Origin: Methanocorpusculum sp.
GTDB lineage: Archaea; Halobacteriota; Methanomicrobia; Methanomicrobiales; Methanocorpusculaceae
Direction of reading: 5' to 3'
Assembly (NCBI GenBank): GCA_029987395.1
Contig: DALTVX010000028.1
Coordinates: 1 to 20,601, forward strand
Length of the DNA: 20,601 bases
The notes below the pieces were generated by a model. The model searched no databases. It was not told the DNA's origin and was given only the letters and a program-made list of their open reading frames with translations. Numbering within the stretch: position 1 is the first letter of the stretch; every line of letters begins with the position of its first letter. Shown here in pieces: positions 13,791 to 20,601 of the stretch. A program made the translations under genes and the position numbers.

Positions 13791-14791
13791 GCCTTCGTGT
13801 CGCCGTATCAGAGGGTGACGGTATCGGGCATGAGGTGATACCTGAGGCACGAAAGATCCTTGAGTATTTTCTGCCTGATGCGGATTTTTTTGATGTTGAA
13901 CTGGGACTTTCCAAATGGGAAAGGACCGGGTCTGCGTGTTCTTCAGAAGACATTCGTGAGTTAAAAAGCGCCGACGCAATTCTTTTCGGGGCTGTGACGA
14001 CCCCTCCTGATCCAAATTATCGGAGTGTTCTTTTACAGATTCGTCATGAGCTTGATTTGTATGCAAATCTTCGCCCGATTCGCTCACTCCAATCACGAGA
14101 CGCTATCCCTTCTGTTGATCTGATGATCGTACGGGAAAATACCGAGGGACTTTATTCGGGTATCGAAGAGATCGGCACTGAAAGGTCAACGACCCTTCGC
14201 GTGGTGACGAAAGCTGGATCGAAGCGGATCGCAGAAAAAGCATGCTCTCTTGTTTTGGAACGAAACCCTGAAAATCCGCTTGTTATCGGATACAAAGGAA
14301 ATGTACTCAAGTCCGATCTTCTCTTTAGAGATACCTGCATGGAGGTTGCTGGATCATATGGAATACAAACGAAATCTGTATTTATCGATGCGTTGTGTCT
14401 GGATGTTCTACAACACCCAAAAATCTATGATGTGATCGTCACGACCAACATGTTTGGTGATATTTTAAGTGATGTTTGCGGGTACCTCACCGGCGGGTTA
14501 GGAATGCTCCCGAGTTCGAACATCGGCGAAAAACATGCGTTTTTTGAGCCGGTCCACGGGAGTGCTCCGGATATTGCCGGCAAGGGTATTGCAAATCCAG
14601 TTGCCGCGATCAGGAGTGCAGCAATGATGCTTGAGCATTTTGGTATGAAGTGTGAGGCGGCTCTGATTGAAGAATCGATTTATGATTTGATCAGCAGCGG
14701 TGTGTCCACACCTGATTTGGGAGGTCACGAATCAACATCGTCTTTTGGAAGCAAGGTATTTGCCACTGTGTGTAAAAAAGAAGAGAGATAA
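13787..14791 (+). CDS. aksF: Homoisocitrate dehydrogenase AksF
   Basis: NAD(P)-dependent oxidative decarboxylase that completes each elongation round, giving 2-oxoadipate, 2-oxopimelate and finally 2-oxosuberate. The 334-residue protein belongs to the isocitrate/isopropylmalate dehydrogenase superfamily: 'VSEGDGIGHEVIPEA', 'YANLRPIRS', 'VRENTEGLYSG', 'TTNMFGDILSDVCGYLTGGLGM' and 'FEPVHGSAPDIAGKGIANP'. The ENTEG motif is of the isocitrate/homoisocitrate type rather than the isopropylmalate type. GGGTGA stands before the ATG, which overlaps the aksE stop (ATGA). It is the last gene of the seven-gene operon and is followed by a T-run. Confidence 0.92.
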   Translation: MSLRVAVSEGDGIGHEVIPEARKILEYFLPDADFFDVELGLSKWERTGSACSSEDIRELKSADAILFGAVTTPPDPNYRSVLLQIRHELDLYANLRPIRSLQSRDAIPSVDLMIVRENTEGLYSGIEEIGTERSTTLRVVTKAGSKRIAEKACSLVLERNPENPLVIGYKGNVLKSDLLFRDTCMEVAGSYGIQTKSVFIDALCLDVLQHPKIYDVIVTTNMFGDILSDVCGYLTGGLGMLPSSNIGEKHAFFEPVHGSAPDIAGKGIANPVAAIRSAAMMLEHFGMKCEAALIEESIYDLISSGVSTPDLGGHESTSSFGSKVFATVCKKEER

Positions 14792-14803
14792 ATATAATTT
14801 TTT
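14792..14803 (+). terminator. Oligo-T terminator of the aks operon
   Basis: Directly after the aksF TAA the plus strand reads ATATAATTTTTT, a six-T run without a stable hairpin, in the 15-nt gap before the convergent mmp11 paralogue. This fits archaeal oligo-T termination. Confidence 0.45.
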
Positions 14804-14806
14804 GAG

Positions 14807-15763
14807 TTACGGTGTTTCACCGTATAGGCCGGCGACCTCCACTCCTCCGTCTGCCCAGAGAAGTGCTCCAAGAGCCCCAATCCTTCCTTTTCCGTTTGCA
14901 CTGTCAATAAAGGTGATGCCTAGTTTTTCTGCTTCGGTTACTGCTTCTTCACGTGTCAATATTTCGGTTTTCACCCTTTTTGTATAGGTCGAACTCGGCA
15001 GACGAATTCCTGCAAAGTAGCAGATACCGGTCGTTTTGCTCATCGTTCTTTCTTCAGTGAATGATTTGACAAATGCGATAAGCTCGCTCTTTTTTTCTGG
15101 TTTTACTGCAAAGGTGATCACTGAACCTGTACAGTTCGTTGTTTTTTCTGGAGCCTTTGGATTGAGCTGGATGATCCGCATCCCAAGGAAGATGGCTCCA
15201 TCAATTTTACAAGCTTCTCCGCATTTCAATGCAAGTACCCAGGTGGCCCCTCCTTCTTTCGTGTCGGTATCATCGATACCAAAGGTGATTTTTTCATGCT
15301 TTGGTAGGACCACCGTGCTTCTGCAGATCCGTGCACCCCCTACCTTCAGATCTTCTTCGCTTGCATATTCTGTTCTGATAACTCCTGGTGCTTGAGATAA
15401 GCAGGCCGCAACTCCCACTCCTGCTCCTGCCGCCCCAGCCCATGAAGTAAATACTTCATTTCCCCGTACGAGAACGGCTTCAAGTGCCTGGCCTCCAAGT
15501 TCCGTGTCCGATGGTCCAAATCGAATGGGATAGGATCCAATGTTTGCGAGCATCGTCATGGTGGTACCTTCTGTTTTTGCGGATATGAGCGCCCCTTTTG
15601 CTCTTCTCCTGTTCATGTGATCCCACTCGATCGGACCTCTTGCATGACATTGTTCGTGTATCTCTGCAATGCCGTTCTTCTCATCAGTCATCACAAGGAG
15701 CCGGTGACAAAACATCGGTCCAAATCTTTCTTTTACCTGTTCTGGGGTTAATGTCAGTGTCAT
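14807..15763 (-). CDS. Paralogue of methanogenesis marker protein 11 (DDTD, TiaS-like)
   Basis: 318-residue protein aligning over most of its length with the marker 11 protein at 7908: Gly-rich 'AGAAGAGVGVAACLS', 'ITFGIDDTDTKEGGATWVLA' (residues 159-178), 'IIQLNPKAPEKTTNCTGSV', 'TGICYFAG', and a C-terminal 'GKGRIGALGALLWADGG'. The N-terminal quarter diverges, and the 'CIGGAMW' segment is replaced. Conserved DDTD suggests the nucleotide site is intact. The frame is open upstream to 15919, but the extra 52 residues are AT-rich and not family-like, so the ATG at 15763 is preferred. It converges on aksF. The 17-nt upstream element resembles that of mmp11. Function is unknown. Confidence 0.75.
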   Translation of the reverse strand: MTLTLTPEQVKERFGPMFCHRLLVMTDEKNGIAEIHEQCHARGPIEWDHMNRRRAKGALISAKTEGTTMTMLANIGSYPIRFGPSDTELGGQALEAVLVRGNEVFTSWAGAAGAGVGVAACLSQAPGVIRTEYASEEDLKVGGARICRSTVVLPKHEKITFGIDDTDTKEGGATWVLALKCGEACKIDGAIFLGMRIIQLNPKAPEKTTNCTGSVITFAVKPEKKSELIAFVKSFTEERTMSKTTGICYFAGIRLPSSTYTKRVKTEILTREEAVTEAEKLGITFIDSANGKGRIGALGALLWADGGVEVAGLYGETP

Positions 15764-15774
15764 ATTTTTGATAC

Positions 15775-15791
15775 CGGGAATTTCGTTAACA
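15775..15791 (-). promoter_or_regulatory. 17-nt element shared with the mmp11 promoter
   Basis: Minus-strand TGTTAACGAAATTCCCG ends 11 nt before the ATG at 15763. It matches TGTTAACGGAATTTCCG at 7850-7866 in 15 of 17 positions. A TATA-like CTTATAC lies further upstream, around 15810, so the element would sit at or just after the transcription start. It may be a shared operator; chance similarity is not excluded. Confidence 0.35.
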
Positions 15792-16167
15792 GAAACATCG
15801 GTCGTAGGAGTATAAGAGCCGTTCGATATGTTTGGATTCCTTATACCACTAATATTGATCAACATTTGGCAAATATAACTTATTGATATTACGTCTAATT
15901 TAATCACGTATTTCTCCAAAATGAATTTTAAAAAAACGCGCGTAATTGGATTTTATCTAAAAATAACCAATAATTTGGCTTTAATTAAAGAACCTCCTCT
16001 AATTTGATAGGTTATGTTTGACTCTTTTTTTGTATAATATTGGTGGTCCTATTTTTTGTAATTAGATTAATAAAACTCAATTGATAATATATTATGATTG
16101 ATTTATATGAATCGGAGGCAGAATATTGCTTATTTTCATTGAGAACATTTATCTCTCCTCTTAATCA

Positions 16168-16196
16168 ATTATAACTGTAGTCGATTTCGGTCGATT
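16168..16196 (+). promoter_or_regulatory. Probable promoter and repeat operator of the fwdGF-hdrCBA operon
   Basis: TTATAAC (16169-16175) is a TATA box placed to start transcription near 16198, leaving a leader of about 20 nt with GGTG (16204-16207) as ribosome binding site for fwdG. Between box and start are two copies of TCGATT (16181-16186 and 16191-16196), exactly 10 bp apart, one helical turn. That spacing would suit a dimeric regulator binding over the start site. Confidence 0.4.
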
Positions 16197-16217
16197 AAAG
16201 GCTGGTGCATATAAGCA

Positions 16218-16490
16218 ATGGCATTTGCAATGCATATCAACATGGAGCGATGTACTGGTTGTAACAATTGTGTGGTCGCATGTCCAGTAAATGCACTCGA
16301 ACTCTCTACCGTAGATCCTGCCTCAACTGACAAGATCTATGCTGTGACTGATGGTAAGGCAATCTCGCTTGACCTGAATCAGGAACTTTGTGCAGGGTGC
16401 GGTGTGTGTGTGGAAGCATGCCCATATAATGTTATCAAACTAGTTGCATCGCAGGCCCCCGCGGCAAAAGCTGCCGAAGAGGGTCACTGA
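16218..16490 (+). CDS. fwdG: FwdG-like 2[4Fe-4S] ferredoxin subunit of formylmethanofuran dehydrogenase
   Basis: 90-residue ferredoxin with two classic clusters: C12-x2-C15-x2-C18-x3-C22P and C58-x2-C61-x2-C64-x3-C68P. Size and position directly before an eight-cluster polyferredoxin match FwdG/FmdG. That subunit relays low-potential electrons to the tungsten or molybdenum enzyme reducing CO2 to formylmethanofuran, the first step of methanogenesis. The Ala/Glu-rich C-terminal tail carries no motif. A stand-alone ferredoxin is the alternative. Whether the W or Mo form is served cannot be told from this window, which lacks fwdABCD. Confidence 0.78.
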   Translation: MAFAMHINMERCTGCNNCVVACPVNALELSTVDPASTDKIYAVTDGKAISLDLNQELCAGCGVCVEACPYNVIKLVASQAPAAKAAEEGH

Positions 16491-16507
16491 GAGGAGAGGA
16501 AAACATC

Positions 16508-17677
16508 ATGGTAATAAGCACAATGTTTCCAAAATACTCTACGAAAATCGAGGGCGGATTCGTTACAATGGAGCAGAAGCTCCTGTCTACGGTATCCCAC
16601 CTTGTGTTAACAACTAGCAAGTGTACCGGGTGTGGTATCTGTGCTGAAGTATGTCCAAAGGAAGCAATTTCTTTAGGCATGGTCGGTGCATCCATTCGCG
16701 GTGTAGCTTCTGGTGACGCACCAATCGTCATAGATCCCGTAAAATGTTCATATTGCGGTGTCTGTGTGATTATGTGTCCGTTTGATGCACTTCTCGTAGA
16801 AGTTGACGGTGAACCAAGCCTCCCCATTCTGGAGCAGGAAGGTTTCCCCGAGTATGATTTTACTGCTGAAATTAGCGAGGAGAAGTGTATACGCTGTACT
16901 TCCTGTTATGAGGCTTGCCCGCATGACGCGATTGTACGCGACGTCCCCGTATATGAAGGCGAAGTTGAAGGCGGCGTACTACGTCAGACCGCACTCGTTT
17001 CAAAAACAACTTTTGTTGTTGACAAAAAGCTGTGTACAGTCTGTGGTGTCTGTTCATCTCTTTGTCCAGCAATCGAACAAAAACGTGTTCCGTTCAATCC
17101 TGAAAAAGTTGGATCGGAAGGCGAGATCCTCTGGACCGAATCACTTTGTGACGGCTGTAAGGTTTGTGTTGAGGCTTGTCCTGAAGATGCAATCACAGTC
17201 GAACGGACAGTCGATGCAGAAGCCAAGCTTCCCGGAAAAGTCACGATCGATAAAGACGAGTGTATCTCCTGTACTTGGTGTAAACTGGTCTGTCCATCCG
17301 AGGCTGTGACTATCACGAAATTCTTTGAAGGCGAACTTATAGTTGATGCTACAAAGTGTCCTGGCGGCTGCTCGACCTGTGTCGATGTATGTCCCTGCAA
17401 TGCTCTGTATCTTCCAACCCCAATAGCGGCCATCAATTTGAAGAAAAACAGCATTGAGGCCAACATTGCCATCAATAGTGATCTTTGCAACCTCTGTGGC
17501 GCATGCGTAAATGCATGTCCATCTGAAGACGCCTTAACGCTGAAGAGAACCGGCATCCACATCAAAGGGCCGGAGACCGACCTGTACAAAGAGATCTTAG
17601 CAAAGCTATGCACACCCCGTACATCCAAATTAGTGGAATCCACGTTTGGTCGAGTCGAAACCAAAAATGTGAAGTGA
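16508..17677 (+). CDS. fwdF: FwdF-like polyferredoxin with eight [4Fe-4S] clusters
   Basis: 389-residue electron wire. Eight Cx2Cx2Cx3CP-type motifs can be read in order: CTGCGIC, CSYCGVC, CIRCTSC, CTVCGVC, CDGCKVC, CISCTWC, CPGGCSTC (one residue longer) and CNLCGAC. The eight clusters in four ferredoxin-like units and the length match FwdF, which connects the catalytic cores of formylmethanofuran dehydrogenase. MvhB-type polyferredoxins usually carry more. The ATG at 16508 is supported by GAGGAGAGGA just upstream; a second Met at residue 21 is possible. Lying directly before hdrC, it joins the CO2-reducing and heterodisulfide-reducing modules genetically. Confidence 0.82.
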   Translation: MVISTMFPKYSTKIEGGFVTMEQKLLSTVSHLVLTTSKCTGCGICAEVCPKEAISLGMVGASIRGVASGDAPIVIDPVKCSYCGVCVIMCPFDALLVEVDGEPSLPILEQEGFPEYDFTAEISEEKCIRCTSCYEACPHDAIVRDVPVYEGEVEGGVLRQTALVSKTTFVVDKKLCTVCGVCSSLCPAIEQKRVPFNPEKVGSEGEILWTESLCDGCKVCVEACPEDAITVERTVDAEAKLPGKVTIDKDECISCTWCKLVCPSEAVTITKFFEGELIVDATKCPGGCSTCVDVCPCNALYLPTPIAAINLKKNSIEANIAINSDLCNLCGACVNACPSEDALTLKRTGIHIKGPETDLYKEILAKLCTPRTSKLVESTFGRVETKNVK

Positions 17678-17683
17678 ACTAAT

Positions 17684-18268
17684 ATGACAAGTGCAAAAGC
17701 ATACAAAGATGCTGCCCTTGCAGCCCGTCTTTCTGATAAATATTATCGACCTACAGAAGACTCTGATCCGACGTTCACTGACGAAGTTGAAAAGATTGGC
17801 CGAACTCCAGCCCATCTCTGTTTCCAGTGTGGAACCTGTACCGGCTCCTGCCCATCTGCAGCAAGAAGCAGCTACCGGATCAGAACTTTCATGCGCAGAG
17901 TTAATCTCGGTATGAAAGACGCCTGTATAAACGATCCTGATCTCTGGCTCTGTACAACCTGTTATACCTGTGCCGACCGTTGCCCGCGTGATATTATCCC
18001 AACCGATGTGATCATGGCAATGCGAAACATCGCAGCAAAACAGGGTATCGTTCCTAAAAACTTCCTCTCAACGGTGAACTACATCTACAACACCGGTCAC
18101 GGTGTTCCGAACACCGACGCAAACCGTGCTGCCCGTCTCAAACTCGGTCTTGAAGCCGAACCTGAAACCACGAGCAAGTATCCTGAATTTATTCCGGCAA
18201 TCCGGAAAATCCTTGAGGCATATGGCACCAAACAGCTTGCAGACAAGATCCTTGCGGAGGGTCAGTAA
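17684..18268 (+). CDS. hdrC: Heterodisulfide reductase subunit C
   Basis: 194-residue Fe-S subunit that carries electrons from HdrA to HdrB in the cytosolic HdrABC complex. Two complete cluster motifs are present: C46-x2-C49-x2-C52-x3-C56P and C90-x2-C93-x2-C96-x3-C100P. There is no transmembrane helix, as expected for the soluble type rather than HdrE/HdrD. The start lies 6 nt after the fwdF stop. The C-terminal half is helical and likely contacts HdrB. Confidence 0.94.
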   Translation: MTSAKAYKDAALAARLSDKYYRPTEDSDPTFTDEVEKIGRTPAHLCFQCGTCTGSCPSAARSSYRIRTFMRRVNLGMKDACINDPDLWLCTTCYTCADRCPRDIIPTDVIMAMRNIAAKQGIVPKNFLSTVNYIYNTGHGVPNTDANRAARLKLGLEAEPETTSKYPEFIPAIRKILEAYGTKQLADKILAEGQ

Positions 18269-18270
18269 TC

Positions 18271-19197
18271 ATGTCAAACGACACGCACAAATACGCATTC
18301 TTCCTAGGATGCATTGCTCCTAACCGATATCCTGGTATCGAGGCATCTGCTATCCGTACTGGTAAGAAACTTGGTATCGAGCTTCTTCCATTAAAGGGAG
18401 CATCCTGCTGTCCAGCACCCGGTGCATTTGGGTCTATCGACCTCAATGTCTGGTATGCAATGGCTGCAAGAAACCTCATCTTGGCAGAACAGATGAATAT
18501 GGATATCGCCCTGATCTGTAACGGTTGTTACAAATCCATCTGGGAAGTCAACCACAAACTGAAACACAACGACGAACTTCGTGACTCTGTCAACGAAGTC
18601 TTAAAAGAAGTCGACATGGAATTCAAAGGTACATCCAATGTTTACCATCTTGTCGAGCTCTACTTTAAAGAAGCAGTTTGCGGCGTCAAAAAACTGAAAG
18701 ACAGCGTAACGACACCCCTCACCGGAGTTAAAGTTGCATGCCACTACGGTTGCCACCTTTTAAAGCCAACCAAAGATCGTGAATTCTTCGATGAACCCAT
18801 TGGTTGCTCAGAACACCCGGTATGGTTTGAAGAATTAGTAAGCGCGATCGGCGCTGAACCTGTTGAGTACCGCAATAAAATGGAGTGCTGTGGTGCAGGC
18901 GGAGGAGTGCGCGGATATGATATCGCTCACGCTCTCGACATCACCAATGAAAAGCTTAACAATATGGCTGCCGTTGGTGCTGATGCAATCACTAACACCT
19001 GTCCGTTCTGCCAGTTGCAGTTCGACCGCGGTCAGTACGAGATCGGTCAGAAATTTGGTATCGAGTGGAAGATCCCTGTACTTCACTTCTGTGAAATGCT
19101 CGGTCTTGCACAAGGTATGTCCCCGACAGAACTTGGCCTTAGTCTTCACCAGATATCCTGCGATCCGTTCCTTAACAAACTGAAGGGAGGGCAGTAA
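18271..19197 (+). CDS. hdrB: Heterodisulfide reductase subunit B, catalytic
   Basis: Catalytic subunit that reduces CoM-S-S-CoB with two non-cubane [4Fe-4S] clusters. Its 308 residues contain two CCG-domain sets: C14, C46-C47 ('GASCCPAPG') and C83-x2-C86 ('CNGC'); then C157/C161, C206-C207 ('MECCGAGGG') and C244-x2-C247 ('CPFC'). All expected cysteines are present. GGAGGG precedes the ATG, which is 2 nt after the hdrC stop. One of its products, CoB-SH, is made by the aks pathway encoded upstream in this window. Confidence 0.95.
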   Translation: MSNDTHKYAFFLGCIAPNRYPGIEASAIRTGKKLGIELLPLKGASCCPAPGAFGSIDLNVWYAMAARNLILAEQMNMDIALICNGCYKSIWEVNHKLKHNDELRDSVNEVLKEVDMEFKGTSNVYHLVELYFKEAVCGVKKLKDSVTTPLTGVKVACHYGCHLLKPTKDREFFDEPIGCSEHPVWFEELVSAIGAEPVEYRNKMECCGAGGGVRGYDIAHALDITNEKLNNMAAVGADAITNTCPFCQLQFDRGQYEIGQKFGIEWKIPVLHFCEMLGLAQGMSPTELGLSLHQISCDPFLNKLKGGQ

Positions 19198-19198
19198 G

Positions 19199-20601
19199 AT
19201 GGCATATAAAGGTAAAGATGCCTCTTCATCCGCTGTAGTTGAAGAACCCAGGATCGGTGTCTTCCTCTGTCACTGTGGTACAAACATCGCAGGATCACTC
19301 GACATCCCTGCCGTGAGGGAATATGCAGAAACTATTCCGCACGTTGTCGTTGCCCTGAACTATGCATACATGTGTTCGACCCCCGGTCAGAACATGATCA
19401 AAGAGGCGATTGAAGAACACCACCTTACAGGTATCGTTGTCGCTGCATGTACACCCCGTCTCCACGAACAGACCTTTAGAAACGCCACTGCAATGGGCGG
19501 TCTGAACCAGTTCAGATTTGAGATGGCGAACATTCGCGATCAGGGCTCATGGGTCCACATGCATGATTGGGATGGCGGAACATCCAAAGCAAAGGACGCC
19601 GTTCGTATTGCAGTCGCAAAGGCCGCAAAACTCGAAGACCTTTATCCAATGGCAGTTTCGGTCGAACACCGTGCACTGGTCGTTGGTGCGGGTATCGGTG
19701 GTATCCAAGCATCTATGGATCTTGCAGCTGCAGGTATCGAGACCTACCTTATTGAGAAGGAACCGACAATCGGCGGTCGCATGGCCCAGCTTGACAAGAC
19801 CTTCCCAACTCTCGACTGCTCTCAGTGTATTCTGTCCCCGAAGATGGCAGAAGCCGGTAGAACCGCGAATATCAAACTCTACACTTTCGCTGAAGTCGAG
19901 CATGTAGAGGGATATATCGGTAACTTTGATGTGACCATACGCCGCCACGCCCGTGGTGTCCTTACCCCCGACGAAGCCGCAGCACGTGGTATCGTTGGTG
20001 GAGGATGTAACGGTTGTGGAGATTGTTCAACTGTCTGCCCTGTCGTAAAACCCAATGCTTGGGAATTCGGTATGGCGCCTCGCAAGGCAATCTACATCAA
20101 TCACGCACAGGTCGTCCCGCTTATCTACACCATCGATTTCGATGCATGTGTGAAATGCGGTCTCTGTGTAACTGCCTGTGGAACCAAGAAAGCAATCGAC
20201 CTTGAGATGGAAGATGAACTCTTCACGATCAAAGTGGGAACCGTCATCATTGCAACCGGTTACGAGTCCTTCCCGATCGAACAGAAGAGAGAATGGGGTT
20301 ACAAACGCTATGACAACGTCATAACCTCTCTCGAGTTCGAACGTTTGATCTGTGCGTCTGGTCCGACCATCGGTCACCTTATCCGCCCCTCTGACGGTGA
20401 GACCCCGAAATCCGTTGCTTTCGTTCTCTGTGCAGGTTCCCGTGACAACACTGGGATCGGCAAGCCGTACTGCTCCAGATTCTGTTGCATGTACTCACTC
20501 AAACACGCCCACCAGATCATAGAAAAAATCCCTGGATGTAGAGTCTACCTCTTCTACATGGATATTCGTTCATTCGGTAAGGCATACGAGGAGTTCTACT
20601 A
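19199..20601 (+). CDS. hdrA: Heterodisulfide reductase subunit A, N-terminal part
   Basis: Flavin-based electron-bifurcating subunit, cut by the window end after 467 codons (full HdrA is about 650 residues or more). Visible are the N-terminal domain ('VFLCHCGTNIAGS'), the FAD-binding 'VVGAGIGGIQAS' (161-172), the cysteine segment 'LDCSQCILSPKM' and an inserted ferredoxin domain. Its motifs are C270-x2-C273-x2-C276-x3-C280P and C317-x2-C320-x2-C323-x3-C327G. The usual proline after the last Cys is Gly in the second motif. 'YCSRFCCMYSLK' near the visible end has cysteines where some methanogens, as I recall, use selenocysteine. The GGAGGG ribosome binding site overlaps the hdrB end. Confidence 0.95.
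   Translation, partial: MAYKGKDASSSAVVEEPRIGVFLCHCGTNIAGSLDIPAVREYAETIPHVVVALNYAYMCSTPGQNMIKEAIEEHHLTGIVVAACTPRLHEQTFRNATAMGGLNQFRFEMANIRDQGSWVHMHDWDGGTSKAKDAVRIAVAKAAKLEDLYPMAVSVEHRALVVGAGIGGIQASMDLAAAGIETYLIEKEPTIGGRMAQLDKTFPTLDCSQCILSPKMAEAGRTANIKLYTFAEVEHVEGYIGNFDVTIRRHARGVLTPDEAAARGIVGGGCNGCGDCSTVCPVVKPNAWEFGMAPRKAIYINHAQVVPLIYTIDFDACVKCGLCVTACGTKKAIDLEMEDELFTIKVGTVIIATGYESFPIEQKREWGYKRYDNVITSLEFERLICASGPTIGHLIRPSDGETPKSVAFVLCAGSRDNTGIGKPYCSRFCCMYSLKHAHQIIEKIPGCRVYLFYMDIRSFGKAYEEFY

Larger units (their letters stand above)
15764..16217. other. 454-nt AT-rich intergenic region between the mmp11 paralogue and fwdG
   Basis: Longest spacer in the window, strongly A+T rich compared with the genes. 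It contains the start region of the minus-strand mmp11 paralogue, a CCAA-TAAT-TTGG near-palindrome (15967-15978) preceded by ATTGG (15945-15949), several TATA-like stretches (around 16083-16095, 16102-16109 and 16168-16175), a GGAGG followed by a possible 12-codon frame (16114-16164), and the fwdG promoter. I see no credible longer gene or structured RNA by eye. A long regulatory region in front of a major catabolic operon is plausible. Confidence 0.6.

Noticed and set aside
10901..14791. Reading the aks genes as a leucine (leuACDB) operon
   Set aside because: The YLRT loop of the small subunit and the ENTEG motif of the dehydrogenase fit the homocitrate/homoisocitrate pathway; the neighbouring methanogen-specific genes agree.
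15764..15919. 52-residue N-terminal extension of the marker 11 paralogue
   Set aside because: The segment is as AT-rich as the spacer, has no family resemblance and contains promoter-like sequence.
15984..16000. GGAGG-like ribosome binding site on the minus strand in the spacer
   Set aside because: No ATG, GTG or TTG follows at a suitable distance with a meaningful frame.
16984..17706. 240-codon open frame antisense to fwdF and the start of hdrC
   Set aside because: It is a mirror of the codon pattern of a Cys-rich gene; no ribosome binding site or recognisable domain, and it lies fully opposite a convincing polyferredoxin.
1..20601. CRISPR arrays, insertion sequences, tRNA or rRNA genes, defence systems
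   Set aside because: No regular repeats, transposase motifs, terminal inverted repeats, tRNA-like folds or defence-gene families were seen; the region looks like core methanogen genome.

Overview
The window is a gene-dense stretch of a methanogenic archaeon. The evidence is coenzyme B biosynthesis genes (aks), a methanogenesis marker 11 protein and a paralogue of it, the methanogen-restricted DUF1890/DUF1894 pair, and an operon joining formylmethanofuran dehydrogenase ferredoxins to heterodisulfide reductase HdrCBA. Archaeal TATA boxes lie about 26-32 nt upstream of several start codons, suggesting leaderless transcripts, and genes overlap in ATGA style. Gene content and the moderate base composition point to the order Methanomicrobiales, probably something like Methanocorpusculum. 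The genus is an inference. I see no mobile element, CRISPR array, tRNA or rRNA.

Region 1 (1-2573, minus strand) is an overlapping cluster: hypoxanthine phosphoribosyltransferase, Dph2 (diphthamide synthesis), a METTL5-like N6-adenine methyltransferase and a truncated MFS transporter. A small lipoprotein gene (2657-3145) runs divergently. Region 2 (3147-4985, minus strand) holds Tsr3 (rRNA aminocarboxypropyl transferase), then a DUF1890-DUF1894-MntP unit with its own TATA box. The DUF1890 gene carries an in-frame TAA followed by 35 well-formed codons in the same frame. Region 3 (5025-5855, plus strand) is a fusion of a TudS/DUF523-like desulfidase domain with a nucleoside deoxyribosyltransferase domain. 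Region 4 (5880-7754, minus strand) is endonuclease IV behind two unknown genes, one Cys-rich.

Region 5 (7908-14791, plus strand) is the most interesting part. Seven consecutive genes all overlap: methanogenesis marker 11, a radical SAM protein with a C-terminal CxxCxxC, a compact TPP-dependent IorA-like protein, then aksA, aksD, aksE and aksF. The aks enzymes build 2-oxosuberate for coenzyme B. Its later decarboxylation and conversion to 7-mercaptoheptanoate lack firmly assigned enzymes as far as I know, and the three leading genes are natural candidates for those steps. A marker 11 paralogue (14807-15763, minus strand) converges on the end of this operon. A 17-nt element matching at 15 positions lies upstream of both marker 11-type genes.

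Region 6 (15764-16217) is a 454-nt AT-rich spacer with promoter signals. Region 7 (16218 to the window end, plus strand) is fwdG, fwdF, hdrC, hdrB and partial hdrA. It links the CO2-reducing first step of methanogenesis with the electron-bifurcating last step, in line with the Hdr-Fwd supercomplexes known from hydrogenotrophic methanogens.
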